From positions 1,922,001 through 1,986,000 of the forward strand of contig OZ253474.1 of assembly GCA_965261695.1 (NCBI GenBank): 64,000 nt of DNA, given 5' to 3'. The DNA is from Bin5 sp965261695 (GTDB lineage Bacteria > Chloroflexota > Anaerolineae > Caldilineales > Caldilineaceae). A model generated the notes under the pieces. The model did not search any database, was not told where the DNA came from, and worked only from the letters and a program-made list of their open reading frames with translations. Below, piece by piece: positions 44,537 to 52,903 of this stretch (position 1 is its first letter; every line of letters starts with the position of its first letter). The position numbers and the translations under genes were made by a program.

Positions 44537-45418
44537 ATGACTGTTCCGACGCTGGTCGACAGCCACTGCCATCTGGATATGGAGCAGTTCGATGCGGACC
44601 GGGCAGCCGTGCTGGAGCGGGCACAGGAGCAAGGTGTGCGCCTGATCGTCAACCCCGGCATCGACCTGGTCCACTGCCAGCAGACGATCGCGCTGGCCGA
44701 CCTGCACCCGCAGGTGTACGCGGCGGTGGGAATCCACCCCAACAGCAGCGCGGACTTCTGTGAACGGACGCTGCCGCAGTTGTCCGCGCTGGCCGATCAC
44801 CCCAAGGTTGTCGCCATCGGTGAAATCGGGCTGGACGATTATAGGAAGTTTGTCTCCCGCCATAAGCAGGTACAAGCATTTCGGGCACAGCTTGACCTGG
44901 CCGCCGATCTGGGTCTGCCGGTGATCATCCATAACCGGGATGCGTCCGCAGATGTAGCGCAGATCCTGGACGAATGGGCGACCAGCGCCCGTACACGCAG
45001 TTCACCCCTGGCAAGACGGACCTTTTGGGGCGTACTGCACGCATTCTCGGGCGATGCCGCGCTGGCGCAAGCGGCCCAGCGTTGGAATTTCGCCCTCGGC
45101 CTGGGCGGTGTGCTCACATTCAGGAACGCCCGCACACTGCATAAGCTGGCGCCGCAATTGTGCCTTGACCGGCTGATGCTCGAAACCGACGCGCCCTTTC
45201 TGACGCCGCATCCACTGCGGGGCAAACGCAACGAACCGGCGTATGTGGCGCTGGTGGCGGCGCGGCTGGCTGAACTCCTGGCCGTATCCGTGAAGGAGAT
45301 CGCCGAACGCACGACCGCCGTGGCTTGCTCGTTCTTTGCGATTGATGCAGACGTAACGTCTGCCTTCCAGGACAGGCTCGCGGTTGCCGCGGATACGTTA
45401 CCGGCTTCGAATCCTTAA
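44537..45418 (+). CDS. tatD: TatD family metal-dependent hydrolase
   Basis: The 293-residue protein has VDSHCHLD (H10, H12), AAVGIHPN, AIGEIGLDDYR (metal Glu), VIIHNRDASADV, GVLHAFSGD and LETDAPFLTPHPLRGKRNEP. This is the complete TatD DNase/deacylase pattern. Members are Mg-dependent 3'-5' exonucleases or related hydrolases. It is preceded by the hairpin element at 44470 and followed by a possible stem-loop at 45424. Confidence 0.93.
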   Translation: MTVPTLVDSHCHLDMEQFDADRAAVLERAQEQGVRLIVNPGIDLVHCQQTIALADLHPQVYAAVGIHPNSSADFCERTLPQLSALADHPKVVAIGEIGLDDYRKFVSRHKQVQAFRAQLDLAADLGLPVIIHNRDASADVAQILDEWATSARTRSSPLARRTFWGVLHAFSGDAALAQAAQRWNFALGLGGVLTFRNARTLHKLAPQLCLDRLMLETDAPFLTPHPLRGKRNEPAYVALVAARLAELLAVSVKEIAERTTAVACSFFAIDADVTSAFQDRLAVAADTLPASNP

Positions 45419-45423
45419 TGGCC

Positions 45424-45456
45424 GCCCCGACCAGGCAATCGAAAACGAATCGGGGC
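45424..45456 (+). terminator. Weak stem-loop after tatD
   Basis: GCCCCGA (45424-45430) pairs with TCGGGGC (45450-45456) across a 19-base loop. There is no T-run, so it would be at best an atypical terminator. Confidence 0.25.
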
Positions 45457-45474
45457 AGGACTGAATGCGCCTAA

Positions 45475-45493
45475 GGTTCCGCTTCAGCGGACC
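45475..45493. repeat. Hairpin element upstream of the polyprenyl synthase gene (copy 2)
   Basis: GGTTCCGC-TTCA-GCGGACC forms a stem with one bulged T and the same TTCA loop as copy 1. Compared with copy 1, stem bases differ but pairing is kept. Confidence 0.6.
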
Positions 45494-45513
45494 GAAAGAG
45501 GCACGCTATTTTC

Positions 45514-46701
45514 ATGGTTGACCAGGTCCAAGTAGAACAGTTCACGAACACGGAAGCGAGACCCATTGCGCAGGACAGGCCGCAGATGACGCCGCGCTCG
45601 GGCGCTCTCGACGCGCGCGCAGCACGCGTGAACGAAGGATTTCGCCGCGCGCTGCTGACGCCGCAGGATGCCCCGACGCTGCTGGCGCCGGTGCGCGGCG
45701 CGCTTGCGCAGGTCGAAGAGAAGATGAAGAGCGTCGACGCCGACGTATTCGCGCCCCTGGCCAACGCCTTCATTGAACTTATCGGCCAGGGCGGGAAACG
45801 GCTGCGTCCGGCGCTGGCACTGCTGGCCGCGGGGCTGCAAGACGGTTACCCCGCAGAGTATAGCAACGCAAACGCAGCCGAGACGCATGGCGCGCATCCG
45901 CTCGTCGCCCTGGCCGCCGCGGTGGAGATGCTGCACACCGCAACGCTCGTCCACGACGACGTGATTGACGGCGCGCTGTTGCGCCGCGACGCGCCGACTC
46001 TAAACGCCTCCTGGAGCGCGGGGGCAACCGTTCTGGCCGGCGACTATATGTTCGCCCGCTCCGCCCAATTCGCGGCCGAGACCGGCAATGTGCGCGTCAT
46101 CGCCATCTTCAGCGATACCCTGCGCGTCATCGTCGATGGCGAAATGCGTCAACTCTCGGATCGCAACGATTTTGACCAGGACTTCCAAGCCTACTACCAG
46201 CGCATCTATGCCAAGACGGCCAGCCTCTACAGCGCAGCCACCGAATCGGCCGCAGTGCTTGTTGACCTGCCGCCCGATCAGGTCCAGGCATTTAAATCCT
46301 TCGGCTATCAGTTCGGCATGGCCTTCCAGATTGTGGATGACATTCTCGATTTCATCGGTACTGACGCCACATTGGGTAAACCGGTCGGCAGCGACCTGCG
46401 CCAGGGTACGCTGACATTGCCGTTCCTCTACTACCTGCGCGAGCTGCCCCAGCCGCAAGAACTGGTCAACCGCCTGCTCCAGGCCCGCGCGCGCGCCGAA
46501 GAGGGAGATTCGCGCGTCCTATCCGCAACCGTGCAGGAAATCGTCCAGGCCGTGCGCGCCAGCGGCGCGGTTGAAGCCGCGCATCAGGAAGCGCTCGGCT
46601 TTCTCGACCATGCGGTTCACAACCTGGCATCCTTCAATGACAGCCTCTGCCTACGATCCCTTCTCGGTCTCTGCGCCTTTGTTGTTCAACGCAGCAGCTG
46701 A
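45514..46701 (+). CDS. Polyprenyl diphosphate synthase
   Basis: The 395-residue protein is of the trans-isoprenyl synthase fold. GQGGKRLRPALALLAAG is the IPP-binding site, HDDVIDGALLRR the first Asp-rich motif (DDxxD), GDYMFARSAQFAA follows, and FQIVDDILDF holds the second Asp-rich motif. Two residues of usual small size precede the first motif, suggesting a medium or long chain product (quinone side chain or lipid carrier), though chain length cannot be fixed. The first 60 residues are family-variable. Confidence 0.92.
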   Translation: MVDQVQVEQFTNTEARPIAQDRPQMTPRSGALDARAARVNEGFRRALLTPQDAPTLLAPVRGALAQVEEKMKSVDADVFAPLANAFIELIGQGGKRLRPALALLAAGLQDGYPAEYSNANAAETHGAHPLVALAAAVEMLHTATLVHDDVIDGALLRRDAPTLNASWSAGATVLAGDYMFARSAQFAAETGNVRVIAIFSDTLRVIVDGEMRQLSDRNDFDQDFQAYYQRIYAKTASLYSAATESAAVLVDLPPDQVQAFKSFGYQFGMAFQIVDDILDFIGTDATLGKPVGSDLRQGTLTLPFLYYLRELPQPQELVNRLLQARARAEEGDSRVLSATVQEIVQAVRASGAVEAAHQEALGFLDHAVHNLASFNDSLCLRSLLGLCAFVVQRSS

Positions 46702-46764
46702 ACGCAAGTTCCCGGTTCTTAGTAACGGCATTCCGCTCGAATGCAGCGGGTTGCTAATAACTGG

Positions 46765-47943
46765 ATGAGCGCGATGTTTCAACGACTTCGCAGTCGCGCG
46801 CATAGCGCCGACCACATGGATCCGCATGAGGGCGAGACCCTCCCGCAGACGAACATGACACGCTCCCTGACCGACCTGGTGATCGTGATCGTCTCCTGGA
46901 ATGTCTGGGATCATCTGCGCGCCTGCCTCGCATCGGTCGAACAGCAAAGCCAGCCCATAGTCGAAACGCGAGCAAAGAAAAAAGAGTCCTCTTTTGTGCG
47001 CCGCTTCGGACCGGGCAGCGAGGCCACACTCCAGGTCGTTGTGGTCGACAACGCCAGCGACGACGCCACACCCTCCCTGCTGACGAGCCGCTTCCCCTGG
47101 GTGCAAGCGATCTTTAGCGTCGAAAACCTGGGGTTCACCGGCGGAAACAACCGCGCGCTGGCGGCGATGGGGTTCGACGTTCAGGCAGAAGACGCGCCTG
47201 CGCCCCCAGGCAACGGGCGGCCCGAGCAGGCGCAACACCTGCATTCCCAGGCTGCGCCGGCGCGCTTCATCTACTTCCTCAACCCGGACACCGAACTCCT
47301 GCCCAGCAGCCTGTGGGCACTCTACAAAGGCATCGACGAGGACGAAACGATCGGGGCGATCGGGCCGCAACTGCGCTACACCGACGGCGCGCTGCAAAGC
47401 AACCGTCGACGCTTTCCCGGCCCCCTGACCGGCTTCTTCGAGAGCACCTGGCTCGAGCAGGCGTGGCCCCGCAACCCGTGGACCCGCCGCTATCATCTCG
47501 CCGATTGGTCGGCGGACTCTCGCCAGGATGTGGACTGGCTGGTGGGCGCCGCGCTGCTCGTGCGGGGGGATGTGTTGACCGCGCTCGGCGGTTTCGACCC
47601 GCAGTTCTTCATGTACAGTGAAGAGACCGACCTGTGCCGCCGCATCAAAAGCGCCGGCTGGCGTGTGGTCTACGACCCGACCGCTATCGTCATCCACGCT
47701 GAGGGCCGCAGCAGCGGCCAGGTCAGCGCCCAACGTCATATTCTCTTCAACCGCAGCAAGGTGCGGTACGCCCGCAAATGGCATGGCCCTGTGTGGGCGG
47801 CCCTGCTGCGGCACTATCTGCTGGCCGAATTTCGTCTGCAGATAGCAAGCGAATCGGTCAAAGCGTTGGTCGGCCACAAACGGGAGCTGCGCCGCTCCCG
47901 CGTCGCCGCCTACCGCGACGTGCTGAAGAGTGGACTGGAGTGA
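46765..47943 (+). CDS. Glycosyltransferase family 2 (rhamnosyltransferase-like)
   Basis: A protein of about 392 residues has a GT-A fold start LVIVIVSWNVWDHLRACLASV, VVVDNASDDATPSLL, NLGFTGGNNRAL, then YFLNPDTEL (DxD-like) and GGFDPQFFMYSEETDLCRRI. These are the WbbL/rhamnosyltransferase-type motifs. Two inserts (about 60-85 and 140-165) are longer than usual. ATG 46765 was chosen because earlier codons lie in a boundary repeat; ATG 46856 is also possible. It is followed eight bases later by the AlbA_2 gene. Confidence 0.9.
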   Translation: MSAMFQRLRSRAHSADHMDPHEGETLPQTNMTRSLTDLVIVIVSWNVWDHLRACLASVEQQSQPIVETRAKKKESSFVRRFGPGSEATLQVVVVDNASDDATPSLLTSRFPWVQAIFSVENLGFTGGNNRALAAMGFDVQAEDAPAPPGNGRPEQAQHLHSQAAPARFIYFLNPDTELLPSSLWALYKGIDEDETIGAIGPQLRYTDGALQSNRRRFPGPLTGFFESTWLEQAWPRNPWTRRYHLADWSADSRQDVDWLVGAALLVRGDVLTALGGFDPQFFMYSEETDLCRRIKSAGWRVVYDPTAIVIHAEGRSSGQVSAQRHILFNRSKVRYARKWHGPVWAALLRHYLLAEFRLQIASESVKALVGHKRELRRSRVAAYRDVLKSGLE

Positions 47944-47951
47944 ACTGACCA

Positions 47952-49181
47952 GTGTCACGTTTTTCCGATGCAGAACTCTTGCAGGTCATCGCCGCGGGCG
48001 AAACTGACCGCGTCGAGTTCAAGGAATCCCTGTCCGGCAGCGCCGCCGCAAGAATCCGGGAGGCCATCTGCGCTTTTGCCAACGATCTGCCCGGTCACGG
48101 CGCGCCCGGTCTCGTTTTTGTTGGCGTGAAAGATGACAGGACCATCGTCGGCATATCGGCCACGGACCGGCTGCTCCAGCAGTTGGCCGACATGAAAACC
48201 GATGGCAACATTCTGCCCCCACCTACCCTGGCAGTAGAAAGAAGGACACTGCAGGGCAGAGAGGTTGCGCTGGTCATCGTGCAGCCTTCCAACTCACCGC
48301 CGGTGCGCTGCAGAGGCACTATCCAAATCCGTATCGGCCCGCGTCGGGGGATCGCTACAACACAGGACGAACGCATTCTTAGCGAGAAGCGGCGATACGG
48401 GGACCGCCCTTTTGATATTGCCCCGGTCCCAATCGCCGGCCTGTCCGACCTCAACCTGACCCAATTTGAAAACGAGTATCTGCCGGCGGCCTTTTCCGAC
48501 GAGATCCTCGCCGCCAACGACCGCTCTCTCCGTGAACAACTCTCCGCGACAAAGATGATAGAGTCCGCCCAGCAACCCACCGCGACCGTATTGGGCCTGC
48601 TCGCTATCGGCAAAAATCCCCAGGACTTTCTACCCGGCGCCTACGCGCAGTTTCTCAGAATTCGCGGCAACGAGCTGGCCGATGATATTCTTGACAGTGA
48701 GGACATTGGCGGCGCTGTTCCGGACCTTCTGCGCCGGCTGGATGAAAAACTGCGCGCCCACAACCGCACAGAAGTGGATGTCACTGCCGGCGACACCGAT
48801 CTGCGCACTGCACTGTACCCCATGGAAGCCCTGCAACAGATCGCCCGTAACGCTATTATGCACAGGACGTATGAGGCGACGAACGCGCCGGTTCGCGTCA
48901 GCTGGTTCAGCGATCGTATTGAAGTGATCAGCCCCGGCGGAGCGTTCGGAGCAGTGGCCGCCGATAATTTCGGCCAGCCGGGACTTACCGACTACCGCAA
49001 TCCCAATCTGGCGGACGCGATGAAAACCTTGGGCTATGTTCAGCGCTTCGGCGTTGGAATCAGCATCGCCAAAAGACACTTGGAGCAGGCAGGACATCCG
49101 CCTCCTGATTTTGATGTCTCCGGCAACTATGTGCGGGTCACGATCTTTGTGGCGCCCAGACAAGAGGCCTCGATAGAATGA
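47952..49181 (+). CDS. AlbA_2 (Schlafen-type) domain protein with C-terminal GHKL-type ATPase
   Basis: The 409-residue protein starts at GTG. The N-terminal AlbA_2 domain (about 1-120) has DRVEFKESLSGSAAARI, AICAFANDLPG and GLVFVGVKDDRTIVGI, the pattern of Schlafen-like nucleic-acid-binding proteins. A central region (about 150-260) follows. The C-terminal half has LQQIARNAIMHRTYEATN, RVSWFSDRIEVISPGG and VGISIAKRHLEQAG, resembling the HATPase_c domain common in these proteins. The stop overlaps the parA start by four bases (ATGA), so the two genes are translationally coupled. Such proteins are often transcription regulators or parts of mobile/defence modules; the role here is unknown. Confidence 0.85.
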   Translation: MSRFSDAELLQVIAAGETDRVEFKESLSGSAAARIREAICAFANDLPGHGAPGLVFVGVKDDRTIVGISATDRLLQQLADMKTDGNILPPPTLAVERRTLQGREVALVIVQPSNSPPVRCRGTIQIRIGPRRGIATTQDERILSEKRRYGDRPFDIAPVPIAGLSDLNLTQFENEYLPAAFSDEILAANDRSLREQLSATKMIESAQQPTATVLGLLAIGKNPQDFLPGAYAQFLRIRGNELADDILDSEDIGGAVPDLLRRLDEKLRAHNRTEVDVTAGDTDLRTALYPMEALQQIARNAIMHRTYEATNAPVRVSWFSDRIEVISPGGAFGAVAADNFGQPGLTDYRNPNLADAMKTLGYVQRFGVGISIAKRHLEQAGHPPPDFDVSGNYVRVTIFVAPRQEASIE

Positions 49182-50197
49182 GCGTTCCGGTTCTCACCTT
49201 TTTCAACAACAAGGGCGGCGTTGGCAAAACCTCTCTCGTCTACCATCTTGCCTGGATGCTGTCTGATATGGGCTATCGGGCGCTTGCCTGCGACCTGGAT
49301 CCGCAAGCCAACCTCACCGCCGCCTTCCTGAACGAGGAGCGGCTGGAGAATCTGTGGGATGACAACAACCACGCGGCCGGGCAAACCATCATGCAGTGCG
49401 TCCGGCCACTGACGCGGGTTGGCGATATCCAATCCCCAACCCTCGCCCGGATTACAGCCAGTCTAAATCTTATCCCAGGAGATTTGGCGCTGACCGGATT
49501 TGAAGATGACCTGTCCGAACAATGGCCCAACGCCTTGAGGTCCAGCGATCTGTACCGCCCCTTTCGCGTCCTGACGGCATTCGCAACTGTGATGCAGGAT
49601 GGAGCGCAACAGATGAACGCCGACATTGTTCTGGCCGATGTCGGCCCCAACTTGGGCGCCATCAACCGGTCGGCGTTAATTGCAACCGACTACATCATCG
49701 TTCCTCTGGGCGCAGATCTGTTCTCGCTCCAGGGCCTGCGTAATCTCGGCCCCTCATTGCGTCGATGGCGAGAGGATTGGGGCAAGCGCAAGGACAATTG
49801 GGTTAAGCCGGAATTCGCACTGCCTGCGGGCACGATGCAGCCGATTGGCTATGTGGTGCAACAACATGGTGTGCGGCTCAGCCGTCCCGTAAGAGCGTAT
49901 GATAAGTGGGTGAATCGCATGCCGGAAGAGTACGCTCGCAATCTACTGGGTAACACGACAGGCCCCTACGCGGCGACACCGGCGCTGGATGTTCAACACG
50001 CCCTCGCCACCGTCAAGCACTACCGCAGTCTCGTACCGATGGCTCAGGAGGCGCGCAAGCCTATCTTCCATCTGACCTCTGCCGACGGCGCGATTGGCAG
50101 CCATGCCGCAGCAGCCAATGACGCACGACGAGATTTCAAGCGTCTGGCCAGCAAGATCGCGCAAATCGTCATTCAGAAGACAGCAGCTGCTGGCTAG
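49178..50197 (+). CDS. ParA family ATPase coupled to the AlbA_2 gene
   Basis: The 339-residue protein has a deviant Walker A NNKGGVGKTSLVYHLAWML at about 9-27, LACDLDPQANLTAAF, and Walker B IVLADVGPNLGAINRSAL. A C-terminal region continues with LGADLFSLQGLRNLGPSL. It lacks an N-terminal HTH and there is no parB gene nearby, so it is not the chromosomal parA. GTG/ATG overlap with the upstream gene implies a common product complex. It may be a relic of a plasmid or an integrated element. Confidence 0.88.
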   Translation: MSVPVLTFFNNKGGVGKTSLVYHLAWMLSDMGYRALACDLDPQANLTAAFLNEERLENLWDDNNHAAGQTIMQCVRPLTRVGDIQSPTLARITASLNLIPGDLALTGFEDDLSEQWPNALRSSDLYRPFRVLTAFATVMQDGAQQMNADIVLADVGPNLGAINRSALIATDYIIVPLGADLFSLQGLRNLGPSLRRWREDWGKRKDNWVKPEFALPAGTMQPIGYVVQQHGVRLSRPVRAYDKWVNRMPEEYARNLLGNTTGPYAATPALDVQHALATVKHYRSLVPMAQEARKPIFHLTSADGAIGSHAAAANDARRDFKRLASKIAQIVIQKTAAAG

Positions 50198-50430
50198 AGG
50201 TTGTTAACTGGACTGCGCGGTTTTCCACTCTTCGCCTCAGGCTCTTGCAGCTGCCTGTTGGCTCACGCTTAGTCAAGTGCGCTGCAGATGGGGTCGGCTC
50301 AGTGTTCCGATGCGGTCACGAATGCCTTCCCCTCCTCCCCATTCTTTCTATCCCCCCGTCTCTTCGTGTAAGATGCTGCTGAAAGCGCACCACTCCATTT
50401 TGTGAGCGCAACATTATAGGAGAAGCTCCA
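50198..50430. other. Intergenic region before hisS
   Basis: Nothing convincing was seen other than the AGGAGAAG ribosome-binding site at 50418-50425. Confidence 0.4.
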
Positions 50431-51810
50431 GTGGCCCGATTTCAGACCAAGCCGATCAGCGGCGCACGCGACTTTCTGCCCCTGGACGTGCTGCGCCGCC
50501 AATATGTCATCGGCGTAATCGAACGCGTCTACCAAAGTTACGGCTTTGAACCGCTCGACACGCCGGTCATGGAAAGATTGGATACCCTGCTCGGCAAGTA
50601 TGGCGAAGAGGGCGATCAACTGATCTTCCGCGTCGCCAAGCGCGGCGCAAAACTGCAGCGGGCGCTCGCTGAGTCCCCAACCGAAGATGACATCGCCGAC
50701 GCCGGTCTGCGTTACGACCTGACCGTGCCGCTCGCCCGCATCGTCGCCGAGTACAGCAATCAACTGCCCCGTTACTTCAAACGCTACCACATCGCGCCTG
50801 TCTACCGCGCCGACCGCCCCGCCAAGGGTCGCTTTCGCGAATTCTACCAGTGCGACCTGGATGTGGTCGGTTCCTCCAGCCGGCTGGTGGAGGCTGAGGT
50901 GCTGAACGCCGGCGCGCAGGTCTTGCAGGAGCTGGGCTTCCGCGGGCCCGATGAGTCGGGATTCCGGCTGCGCCTAAACCATCGCGGCGTGCTGCGCGGG
51001 CTGATGGAGGTGAGCGGCGTGCCGCCGGAACTGGAGTCGGACGCGCTAGTAGCCGTGGACAAGCTGGACAAGATCGGTCTGGACGGCGTGGAGAAAGAGC
51101 TGCGCACACGTGGTATCGCTCAGTCGGCCACAGCCGCACTGTTGGAGTTGATGGCTGCCGCGCCGGAAGGTACTGACGCGATACTGGGCTGGTTACGCGC
51201 CAGGCTGGCAGGCTCGGCCAACGGCGCGCCGGCAGTGGCTGAACTGGAAGAGGTGGTGACGCTGACACAGACAGGACCGGCCGGCGCGCACATCCGCATT
51301 GACCCCTATCTGGCGCGCGGCCTGAGCTACTACACAGGGCCGATCTACGAGATCGAGTTTCCCACTTTGAGCGGCTCCGGCGGTGCGGGCGGGCGCTACG
51401 ACGACCTGATCGGCATGTTCAGCAACCGCTCCATCCCCGCCTGCGGCTTCAGCCTGGGACTGGAACGGATTCTGCTGATCATGGAAGAGCGCGGCCTCTT
51501 TCCGCAACAGCTGGCCGGGCAGCCCCAGGTGTTGATCACAAATTTCGACCCGGAGACCCTGGCCGCCAACGTAGCGATGGCGCATACCCTGCGCCGCGCC
51601 GGCCTGCGCGTCGATCTCTACCCGGACCTCGACAATCTGGGGCGGCAGTTCAGGTATGCCGAGGAGCGCAACATCCCACTTGCCCTTCTGTTAGGCGGGA
51701 CGGAGATGGCGGCCGGCACTGCCACGGTCAAGAACTTGATCAATGGCGAGCAGGAGTCAGTAACCCGCGCCGATCTGGCCGACCATCTGCTGCGGCGTTT
51801 CCAGTCTTAG
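50431..51810 (+). CDS. hisS: Histidine--tRNA ligase
   Basis: The 459-residue protein starts at GTG five bases after AGGAGAAG. It has the class II start ARFQTKPISGARDFLP, motif 2 region FREFYQCDLDVVG, the histidine-A motif variant LARGLSYYTGPIYEI, GGAGGRYDDLIGMF, and motif 3 GFSLGLERILL. A C-terminal anticodon-binding domain follows (VLITNFDPETLAAN, LRVDLYPDLDNLGRQFRYAEE). It charges tRNA-His. The extra helical insertion is of normal size. Confidence 0.95.
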   Translation: MARFQTKPISGARDFLPLDVLRRQYVIGVIERVYQSYGFEPLDTPVMERLDTLLGKYGEEGDQLIFRVAKRGAKLQRALAESPTEDDIADAGLRYDLTVPLARIVAEYSNQLPRYFKRYHIAPVYRADRPAKGRFREFYQCDLDVVGSSSRLVEAEVLNAGAQVLQELGFRGPDESGFRLRLNHRGVLRGLMEVSGVPPELESDALVAVDKLDKIGLDGVEKELRTRGIAQSATAALLELMAAAPEGTDAILGWLRARLAGSANGAPAVAELEEVVTLTQTGPAGAHIRIDPYLARGLSYYTGPIYEIEFPTLSGSGGAGGRYDDLIGMFSNRSIPACGFSLGLERILLIMEERGLFPQQLAGQPQVLITNFDPETLAANVAMAHTLRRAGLRVDLYPDLDNLGRQFRYAEERNIPLALLLGGTEMAAGTATVKNLINGEQESVTRADLADHLLRRFQS

Positions 51811-51820
51811 GCGGTAAACC

Positions 51821-52825
51821 ATGACAGAGCGCAAAATTCTCTATCTCCCCCCTGCCCACCTCTCCCAGGACATCCTCTCCCCAGAGGCTGCCTCCATACT
51901 CGAGAACCTGGGCACTGTGATCTGGAATGAGCTCGATCGCAACTACACAAGCGACGAACTGCTTGAAATGCTCCCGGGCGCCGCCGTCGTCATCACCGCC
52001 TGGGGCTCCCCCCCGATCACCGAGGAACATGTAGCCGCAGCCGATGCCCTGCAGATCGTCGGCCATGCCGCCGGTTCGGTCAAGACCCGCCTGGCCCCCG
52101 CCGGCCATGAACGGGGAATCGTGCTCCTGAGCGCCGCCGACGTGATCGCCGAGTCGGTCGCCGAATACACACTCTGGGCCATGTTGAGCGGTCAGCGCAA
52201 CCTCTTCCCCTACGAAGAAATAATGAAGGTCGAACGGGGCTGGAAACCTGCCCACAACTGGCCCGGCCACTCCCTATACGCCAAAAAAGTGGGGCTCGTC
52301 AGCGCCAGCATGGTCGGCCGCCGCGTAATCAACCTGCTCAAGCCATTCGGCTGCGATGTCATGGTCTACGACCCCTATCTCAGCGCGGAAGACGCCTGCC
52401 TGCTCGATGTGCGCCCCGTCGCGCTGGCCGAGTTGTTTGCCGAGGCCGACATCATCTCGGTGCATGCCCCGATCACGCCCGAAACCAGGCGCATGATCAC
52501 GCGCGCCCATTTCGAGTCAATTCGAGACGGCGCGCTCTTCGTACACACCGCGCGCGCTTGGGTGCTGGACCAGGATGCCCTGCTTGCCGAACTGCAGAAG
52601 AACCGCTTCAACGCCTACATCGATGTCTTCGAGCCGGAACCCTTGCCCGCCGACCACTCCTTCCGCGACCTCGACAATGTCTTCCTGTCCCCCCATGTTT
52701 CAGGCCACGCGGTCGAAAATCGCATGCGCCTGGTCGAAGAGATCGCCCGCGACGTCCAGCGCTACTTCGACAACCAACCGCTGCGTCTCGCGGTCCGGTA
52801 CGAGAAGCTCAAAATCATGGCCTGA
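51821..52825 (+). CDS. D-isomer-specific 2-hydroxyacid dehydrogenase family protein
   Basis: The 334-residue protein has an NAD-binding core KVGLVSASMVGRRVINLLKP (GxSxxGR replacing GxGxxG), then MVYDPYLS, the catalytic Arg in FVHTARAWVLDQDALL, a Glu in DVFEPEPLP, and the catalytic His in SPHVSGHA. The 3-phosphoglycerate dehydrogenase/hydroxypyruvate reductase group is closest by pattern. The substrate is open. It precedes the DMGDH- and DmdA-like genes on the same strand; the 78-base spacer holds a boundary repeat. Confidence 0.88.
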   Translation: MTERKILYLPPAHLSQDILSPEAASILENLGTVIWNELDRNYTSDELLEMLPGAAVVITAWGSPPITEEHVAAADALQIVGHAAGSVKTRLAPAGHERGIVLLSAADVIAESVAEYTLWAMLSGQRNLFPYEEIMKVERGWKPAHNWPGHSLYAKKVGLVSASMVGRRVINLLKPFGCDVMVYDPYLSAEDACLLDVRPVALAELFAEADIISVHAPITPETRRMITRAHFESIRDGALFVHTARAWVLDQDALLAELQKNRFNAYIDVFEPEPLPADHSFRDLDNVFLSPHVSGHAVENRMRLVEEIARDVQRYFDNQPLRLAVRYEKLKIMA

Positions 52826-52837
52826 TTGCAGATTCTC

Positions 52838-52902
52838 TTGGTTAGCATTCCATTCTTGGTAACTGCTCGCAACGCGAAACATTACTAAAAACTGAAAACT
52901 AA
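52838..52902. repeat. AACTGAAAACT-class boundary repeat
   Basis: TTGGTTAGCATTCCATTCTT (from 52839) faces TTACTAAAAACTGAAAACTA (52881-52900). The right arm ends two bases before the next start codon. Confidence 0.6.
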
Positions 52903-52903
52903 C

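Noticed and set aside
46651..47958. 435-residue minus-strand open frame
   Set aside because: Antisense shadow of the glycosyltransferase gene.
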